Below, one piece after another: positions 59,593 through 64,000 of a stretch of DNA of 64,000 bases (positions are counted from its first letter, which is position 1; each line of letters begins with the position of its first letter). The position numbers were made by a program, and so were the translations under genes. This DNA is from Pseudarcicella hirudinis (GTDB taxonomy: Bacteria; Bacteroidota; Bacteroidia; Cytophagales; Spirosomataceae): the NCBI RefSeq assembly GCF_900115665.1, contig NZ_FOXH01000005.1:291897-355896 (forward strand), given 5' to 3'. The notes under the pieces were generated by a model. The model worked only from the letters and a program-made list of their open reading frames with translations, was not told where the DNA came from and did not search any database.

Positions 59593-60861
59593 ATGACCAA
59601 GAAATCATTGCCAGCAATTATTGAAAAAAAGGGGTTTGTTTTTTCTGAGATTAAGTTCTCAGCCTCACCAGAAGACCTTAAACAATATACCGACCTGCTC
59701 AGCCTAAAGGTTGACGGAATCCAAGATAAAGACGGTTTGAAAAAGTGCTACGATGCCCGGCAGACCCTTAAAAAAATCCGTATTGCGGTAACAAAAGAGA
59801 AAAAAGAGCTTGATGACGAAGTCAAAGAGCAATCAAAACAACAACTTGCTGAAATTTCAGCTGAGTATCAAAAAATAGTTGATTTGATTACTCCGGTTGA
59901 AACACACCTACAGCTTGAAGAAGCGAGAATTGAGGAAGAGAAGCAAAGAATCAAAAAAGAACAGGAAGAGCAAGAAGCTTTAAGGCTTTCTTCTCGTGTA
60001 GAAAGATTATTATCTTTTGGCTTTGTATTCTCTGGTATTTTTTACAAGCTTTTGACTATAACCAACGAAACGCTTCAGGTCGAGTTTGTTGCATTGAAAA
60101 CTATGCCAGATGAAGAGTTTGAAGATTTTGCAGAGAAAGGCAAAATTGAATACGACAAACTTGTTGCCCATCGGGAGGAGTTGGCCAGAATTGCCAAAGA
60201 GGAAGAGCAAAAAAGGCTAGCCGAAGCTGAAGCACTCAGGAAAGAAAATATTCGCTTAAAAGAAGAGGCTGAAAGAATTATTAAGGAAGAGCAAGAGAAG
60301 GCTAACAAAGAAAGAATTGAACTTGAAAGGGTTCAGAAGGAAAAATCAGACTTACAAGCCAAAAGACTTCAAGAACTTTTGCCCTATAGCAATAATAGTT
60401 CTGATATTGATATGGCCTCTTTATACACTCTGACAGAAAAGGAATATCAGCTTACACTTGCATTGAAAAAATCCGAGTTTGAGAAAAATGAGATTGCCCG
60501 TATCGAATTAGAGAAACAACATAATGAGGCACTTATTGCTGAAAAACAACGCCTGGAGGCAATTGCAAAAGAACAACAAGCATTTTTTGCAAAAATCAAA
60601 GTAGAACAACAAGAGTTGGAAGCCCAAAAAAGAAAGATTGAAGGATCCGAATTGATTATAGATAGATTACCTGAACTGGTAGAGGGTCTTACTCCTGAGC
60701 AAGTTGACATTAAGAATATCTTGGCATATAGTGATAGAATTGAAGCAATTGAATTGCCGGAACTAAAAAGCTCAGCAGGTTTATTTGTTAGAAAAGAGAT
60801 TGAAAAAGAAATTGAGAAGCTGACGGAATTTCTTAATAATAAAGCGGAAAGCTTATTGTAA
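59593..60861 (+). CDS. Phage coiled-coil protein (DUF1351-like)
   Basis: A 422-residue protein dominated by charged coiled coil (residues 70-260, 300-350) with a globular start (FSEIKFSASPEDLKQY) and end. DUF1351-type proteins lie just upstream of phage recombination genes, which holds here: the Rad52-like gene is next. It may organise the recombination complex or bind single-stranded DNA (inference). Confidence 0.72.
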   Translation: MTKKSLPAIIEKKGFVFSEIKFSASPEDLKQYTDLLSLKVDGIQDKDGLKKCYDARQTLKKIRIAVTKEKKELDDEVKEQSKQQLAEISAEYQKIVDLITPVETHLQLEEARIEEEKQRIKKEQEEQEALRLSSRVERLLSFGFVFSGIFYKLLTITNETLQVEFVALKTMPDEEFEDFAEKGKIEYDKLVAHREELARIAKEEEQKRLAEAEALRKENIRLKEEAERIIKEEQEKANKERIELERVQKEKSDLQAKRLQELLPYSNNSSDIDMASLYTLTEKEYQLTLALKKSEFEKNEIARIELEKQHNEALIAEKQRLEAIAKEQQAFFAKIKVEQQELEAQKRKIEGSELIIDRLPELVEGLTPEQVDIKNILAYSDRIEAIELPELKSSAGLFVRKEIEKEIEKLTEFLNNKAESLL

Positions 60862-60911
60862 AAATAAGCTCCGTATATCTAAATACGTTAGTCAAAATTA
60901 CGCCAATTAAT

Positions 60912-61565
60912 ATGTCAAACATTGCCAAGTTACCAACATTGCAGGAATTGTACACAGAGCCAGAAGAAGCCTTCAAGAATGATGCTTTCTTGGTGTTGAT
61001 GAATGCAAAGCCACCGGATAAATGGGTGAAAGAACACCCTTTTATCAAAGGTCATAAGTACATTCCGATTGATAAAATTGAATTCCTACTTAATAAGATT
61101 TTCAAAATTTACAAAATTGAAATTCTCAGAGAAGGAAGTTCTTTTAATGGTGTGTTTGTAGTTGTTCGTGTGACAGTAAGGCATCCAGTTACCGGGGAAT
61201 GGCATTTTCATGATGGAATTGGTGCATGTGAATTACAAACAAAGAAAGGCGCTTCCGCTGCTGACTTGGCAAGTATAAATAATGGTGCTTTATCAATGGC
61301 ATTTCCTATTGCTAAATCATTGGCCGTCAAAGATGCTTGCGATCACTTCGGGTCTTTGTTTGGTGCAAATCTAAATAGGAAAGACGTTTTGGAGTTTTCG
61401 CCGGACGACAAGCTAAACAAGATTGTTAATGACCTTACATTCTGGAAAAGGTTGTCAGAATGCAAAACAATCGAGGAAGTAGATAACCTTGCAATTGAGT
61501 ACCCTGATATAGATTATTCGATTTATAAAAAAAGGAAAGAGGAGATAAAGGAATATGGGATTTAG
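60912..61565 (+). CDS. Rad52-type single-strand annealing protein
   Basis: A 217-residue protein with the Rad52 motif: VVVRVTVRHPVTGEWHFHDGIG, a basic/helical middle and AVKDACDHFGSLFGANLNRKD, which aligns with the RAD52 signature R-A-L-x-x-F-G-N-x-L-G-x-x-x-x-x-K-D. Phage homologues anneal complementary single strands during replication and repair. The exonuclease gene follows with an 11-bp overlap. Confidence 0.82.
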   Translation: MSNIAKLPTLQELYTEPEEAFKNDAFLVLMNAKPPDKWVKEHPFIKGHKYIPIDKIEFLLNKIFKIYKIEILREGSSFNGVFVVVRVTVRHPVTGEWHFHDGIGACELQTKKGASAADLASINNGALSMAFPIAKSLAVKDACDHFGSLFGANLNRKDVLEFSPDDKLNKIVNDLTFWKRLSECKTIEEVDNLAIEYPDIDYSIYKKRKEEIKEYGI

Positions 61566-62424
61566 CGATGGAATACTCAAAAACGTTGACATTGAGGCAT
61601 ATCATGAGGATACAGAGTACATCTCTTCGTCAGCAATAAAAGAAGCCTCGAAAAGCTTAAAGCATTTCGAGTGGTATTTTAAAATAGAGCGGGACCGAAA
61701 AAGTTATTTTGACTTTGGAAACGCATTTGAGCTTGCATTGATGGATGTTTTCAATAAAACATCTGAATTTGACGATAAGGTTTTCTTGTTTGATGAATCT
61801 AAAAGGCCTGAGCCAACAAAATCTTTTGGCTGTTTGGCTAACAAACAGTGGAAAGATGATATGTTCGATACTCAACAGTATGTAATTAATACCACTGGAA
61901 AAGAGAGCTTTGAGACTATCAATTTCATGCTTGAAAGTGCCTGGCAGGATAGTACTATACAAAAAATTCTAAAGGAAACTGATTATCAAACCTCAATATT
62001 CTGGACTGACAAAGCAACAGGCATTAAGCTAAAAACAAGGCCTGATGTGTGCCGGGAAAATAGTCGAACTATAGTTGATATCAAAACGATGTCTGATGCT
62101 TCGCCTTCGAAATTTGCCCGGGATAGCTCAAACTTTGAATATCCGCTTCAAGCTGCTATACAAATGAGAGGTGTTATTGAGTCAGGAATGTATGACAGGG
62201 TTGACAATTATTATTGGGTGTGCTTTGAAAAAGAACCTCCTTACAACGCTCAAATTTACAGGTTTCCAAAGGCCGAGTGGGCATTTTTTCAGAACAAGTT
62301 AGATTTCATCTTGTCCAAAATAGCAATGGCAAGAGAGCAAAATAAATACATCGGTTATACAGATAGAGCCGATAACAACCTGGGCATTCTTGAATTAGAG
62401 ATACCGGTATGGTATAAAGGTTAG
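61555..62424 (+). CDS. RecE-like exonuclease (PD-(D/E)XK)
   Basis: A 289-residue nuclease: FDFGNAFELALMD near the start, RPDVCRENSRTIVDIKTM with D and D-x-K of the catalytic site, and EYPLQAAIQMRG, the usual Q-containing helix. It degrades one strand of double-stranded DNA and hands the product to the annealing protein encoded just before it. This is the standard two-gene phage recombination module. Confidence 0.84.
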   Translation: MGFSDGILKNVDIEAYHEDTEYISSSAIKEASKSLKHFEWYFKIERDRKSYFDFGNAFELALMDVFNKTSEFDDKVFLFDESKRPEPTKSFGCLANKQWKDDMFDTQQYVINTTGKESFETINFMLESAWQDSTIQKILKETDYQTSIFWTDKATGIKLKTRPDVCRENSRTIVDIKTMSDASPSKFARDSSNFEYPLQAAIQMRGVIESGMYDRVDNYYWVCFEKEPPYNAQIYRFPKAEWAFFQNKLDFILSKIAMAREQNKYIGYTDRADNNLGILELEIPVWYKG

Positions 62425-62515
62425 ATTTAGATTGATATTTGATTTTAGGGTGTAGAACTCCCTTTTTGTTTTGCTTAAAGGGAGTCTAATAAACTGAAAC
62501 TTAAACAATAAGGCA

Positions 62516-62644
62516 ATGATATATTTAATAATTGGCGTTGGAGTATTTGTAGTTATTGGGGCTACAATACTCATAAAAGAGATATTCTTTGAAAGAACCC
62601 CGATGAATAGTATCTATTGTAATCAAGATTATTACGATGAATGA
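62516..62644 (+). CDS. 42-aa membrane miniprotein
   Basis: Hydrophobic N-terminal helix (YLIIGVGVFVVIGATILI) followed by a short polar tail. Its stop overlaps the next gene's start (ATG 62637) by 8 bp. Probably real by coupling; function unknown. Confidence 0.52.
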   Translation: MIYLIIGVGVFVVIGATILIKEIFFERTPMNSIYCNQDYYDE

Positions 62645-62927
62645 AACAATAGATCACTACAGGCTAAAATGCCACTTCGAAAGAGCATTAACCACAAGGG
62701 AATCAATAAAATACCTTAAAGGTTCTGAGTTATCAACTGACAGGCTTCTTAAAGATGCAATTGACAGCCAGTTTTCAAATTTTGATAAACTGGAAGAAAG
62801 CCTTCAGCAAGATATTACAAGAGAATCGAAAAAGGTATTTAAGGACTGGTGGGGTAATTACCCTTACAGAGATGACATTTTGAATAATAAGGTAACTATC
62901 AGACCATTTCCAAAACGTAAAAACTAA
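62637..62927 (+). CDS. Hypothetical phage protein (96 aa)
   Basis: A basic helical protein with a long mid-section (DRLLKDAIDSQFSNFDK). It has no recognised domain. It starts within the preceding miniprotein. Confidence 0.6.
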   Translation: MNETIDHYRLKCHFERALTTRESIKYLKGSELSTDRLLKDAIDSQFSNFDKLEESLQQDITRESKKVFKDWWGNYPYRDDILNNKVTIRPFPKRKN

Positions 62928-62931
62928 GAAA

Positions 62932-63009
62932 ATGGCAATCATTTCAATCATAATGATTCTTATAGGTGTATTTGTAGCCTATAAAGTATCCCAAAAAACA
63001 GAACAATGA
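62932..63009 (+). CDS. 25-aa membrane miniprotein
   Basis: One hydrophobic helix (IISIIMILIGVFVAYKV) and a polar tail; the stop TGA overlaps the next ATG (ATGA). Coupling is the main support. Confidence 0.42.
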   Translation: MAIISIIMILIGVFVAYKVSQKTEQ

Positions 63010-63242
63010 GAGATGTATTATTTAAAAAGCTCATAGCGCCCGGAAAGGGATATGAAGAGGAATTCATTAATGAAGGTTGCTTTCATGCGTGGGGATCTTG
63101 TTTTGAAGACGATGGACTAACCTTGGTTCAGTATAGTATAGCGATTATTGAGGACAAACAAGGCTTTGTTCATGAAATTAAACCATCAAATGTAAAATTC
63201 GTTGTGGAACCACAAGATCACAACTTTGAGCCTCCTTGGTAA
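63006..63242 (+). CDS. Hypothetical phage protein (78 aa)
   Basis: A small protein that reads as mostly beta strands (GCFHAWGSCFEDDGLTLVQY, AIIEDKQGFVHEI) with a C-terminal NFEPPW. Common in early regions of Bacteroidota phages; function unknown. Confidence 0.62.
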   Translation: MRDVLFKKLIAPGKGYEEEFINEGCFHAWGSCFEDDGLTLVQYSIAIIEDKQGFVHEIKPSNVKFVVEPQDHNFEPPW

Positions 63243-63243
63243 T

Positions 63244-63342
63244 ATGGAAATCATACACAGTTTAATTCTAATATTTCTCACCGTAGTTCTTTTTGTTGCA
63301 ACAGCTGCATACTGCGAGAGCTGCACATCAAAAACAAAATGA
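63244..63342 (+). CDS. 32-aa membrane miniprotein
   Basis: Hydrophobic helix (LILIFLTVVLFVATAAY) then CESCTSK. Its TGA overlaps the ATG of the exonuclease gene (63339). Confidence 0.48.
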   Translation: MEIIHSLILIFLTVVLFVATAAYCESCTSKTK

Positions 63343-63923
63343 GCAAGATTTTATTTTTTGACATAGAAACAACCGGGCTTGACAATCAAAAAAACGGCAT
63401 TCATCAGCTTGCCTGTATAGTTGACATTGACGGAAAAGAGGCAGAAAGGTTCAACTTAAAGCTAAAGCCCTTCAAAGATGATGTGATTGAAGAACAAGCA
63501 CTTGCTATAGGCAATGTAACCTATGAGCAAATTACAGGTCCTGACTATTTAGAACCAACCTATCAAAAAAACAAGCTTTGTGATATTCTTAAAAAGTATG
63601 TTGACAAGTTTGACAAACTTGATAAAATGCACCTTGCGGGCTATAACAACGCAAGCTTTGACAATCAGTTCCTGAGACGTCTTTTTGAAAAATGTGGAGA
63701 CAATTATTTTGGGTCTTGGTTCTGGTCGGATTCAATTGATGTAATGGTATTGTCTTCATATAAATTCCAAAACAAAAGAAGCCAGATGCCAAATTTCAAA
63801 CTTGGTACCGTAGCTCAGTATTCAGGGATAAAAGTGCAAGATGATGGACTGCATGATGCACTTTATGACATCGAACTAACACGGAAAATTTACTACAAGC
63901 TTATGTTCAATAAGGAAGTTTAA
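63339..63923 (+). CDS. DnaQ/RNase T-type 3'-5' exonuclease
   Basis: A 194-residue DEDD exonuclease: motif I FFDIETTGLD (D, E), motif II LAGYNNASFDNQFL (D), motif III HDALYDIELT (H-x4-D, so DEDDh class). It is the usual proofreading or end-trimming exonuclease fold; in phages it may help replication or recycle nucleotides. It closes the visible early operon. Confidence 0.9.
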   Translation: MSKILFFDIETTGLDNQKNGIHQLACIVDIDGKEAERFNLKLKPFKDDVIEEQALAIGNVTYEQITGPDYLEPTYQKNKLCDILKKYVDKFDKLDKMHLAGYNNASFDNQFLRRLFEKCGDNYFGSWFWSDSIDVMVLSSYKFQNKRSQMPNFKLGTVAQYSGIKVQDDGLHDALYDIELTRKIYYKLMFNKEV

Positions 63924-63971
63924 GAAGAAATAATACGGCTCAAATAATTTAAAGATAAAAAAACTGTAAAA

Positions 63972-64000
63972 ATGTGGTACTTAGGAAAAATAAGATTTCA
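63972..64000 (+). CDS. Start of a gene cut by the window edge
   Basis: ATG at 63972 begins MWYLGKIRF and is open to the edge. The opening resembles small phage proteins of Bacteroidota such as DUF4494 members, but nine residues are too few to be sure. Confidence 0.42.

Noticed and set aside
60010-60710. Minus-strand ORFs rich in Ser/Phe opposite the coiled-coil gene
   Set aside because: They are shadows of GAA/AAA-rich coiled-coil codons read in reverse.

Overview
The window reads as a chromosomal segment of a member of the Bacteroidota, most likely a Cytophagales bacterium of the Spirosomaceae/Leadbetterellaceae type. The grounds are the AT-leaning base composition, several promoters of the Bacteroidota form TTG-N19-TAnnTTTG, a 59-residue histone-H1-like protein of the type found in this phylum, two DUF5916 outer-membrane-type proteins, and a PadR regulator joined to two long FtsX/MacB permeases that carry the PPRWADRLLEWF prefix. 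No rRNA, tRNA or CRISPR array was recognised.

Positions 1-17 kb are mostly housekeeping and lipid or nucleotide metabolism: the end of an RND exporter, an MFS transporter, a GapN-like aldehyde dehydrogenase, a diadenylate cyclase, an eIF1-like factor, a lipid kinase, the histone-like protein, an alpha-oxoamine synthase (sphingolipid or sulfonolipid type), a biotin carboxylase operon and a HipA-kinase/DUF3037 pair. Positions 17-30 kb hold the PadR/permease cluster (with a perfect 19-bp inverted repeat upstream), a pentapeptide-repeat protein, and a sialate O-acetylesterase divergent from a LacI regulator; the gap between the last two contains a sequence fitting the LacI-family operator consensus exactly. 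Positions 31-45 kb hold two DUF5916 paralogues, an array of 40-bp tandem repeats, an orphan OmpR-type regulator, an unusual DUF4097-LytS fusion kinase with its LytTR regulator, a ClC channel, threonine aldolase, an EamA transporter and rsmI. Positions 45-52.5 kb hold a di-haem peroxidase, a methionine aminopeptidase and a probable chromate/oxidative stress operon (ChrB-AraC fusion, outer-membrane-type protein, ChrA, Fe/Mn superoxide dismutase).

From about 52.6 kb to the right edge lies the early region of a prophage or related element, more AT-rich, with tightly packed and often overlapping plus-strand genes. A repressor-like gene faces left. To the right are a small regulator, a replication initiator whose own coding sequence contains five 15-bp iterons followed by an AT-rich repeat block (a lambda-like origin), a DnaC-like helicase loader, a candidate Fe(II)/2-oxoglutarate oxygenase, a VRR-NUC nuclease, a three-gene minus-strand insert that looks like a moron cassette (including a lipoprotein with its own promoter), and a recombination module (DUF1351-like coiled coil, Rad52-type annealing protein, PD-(D/E)XK exonuclease, DnaQ-type exonuclease). 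Several very short membrane ORFs sit in start-stop overlaps between larger genes. Integrase, structural and lysis genes were not seen and presumably lie beyond the right edge.

All family calls rest on reading motifs by eye; no database search was run. Start codons were moved from the longest ORF where a signal peptide, a conserved N-terminus or an ATGA overlap with the upstream gene supported it.
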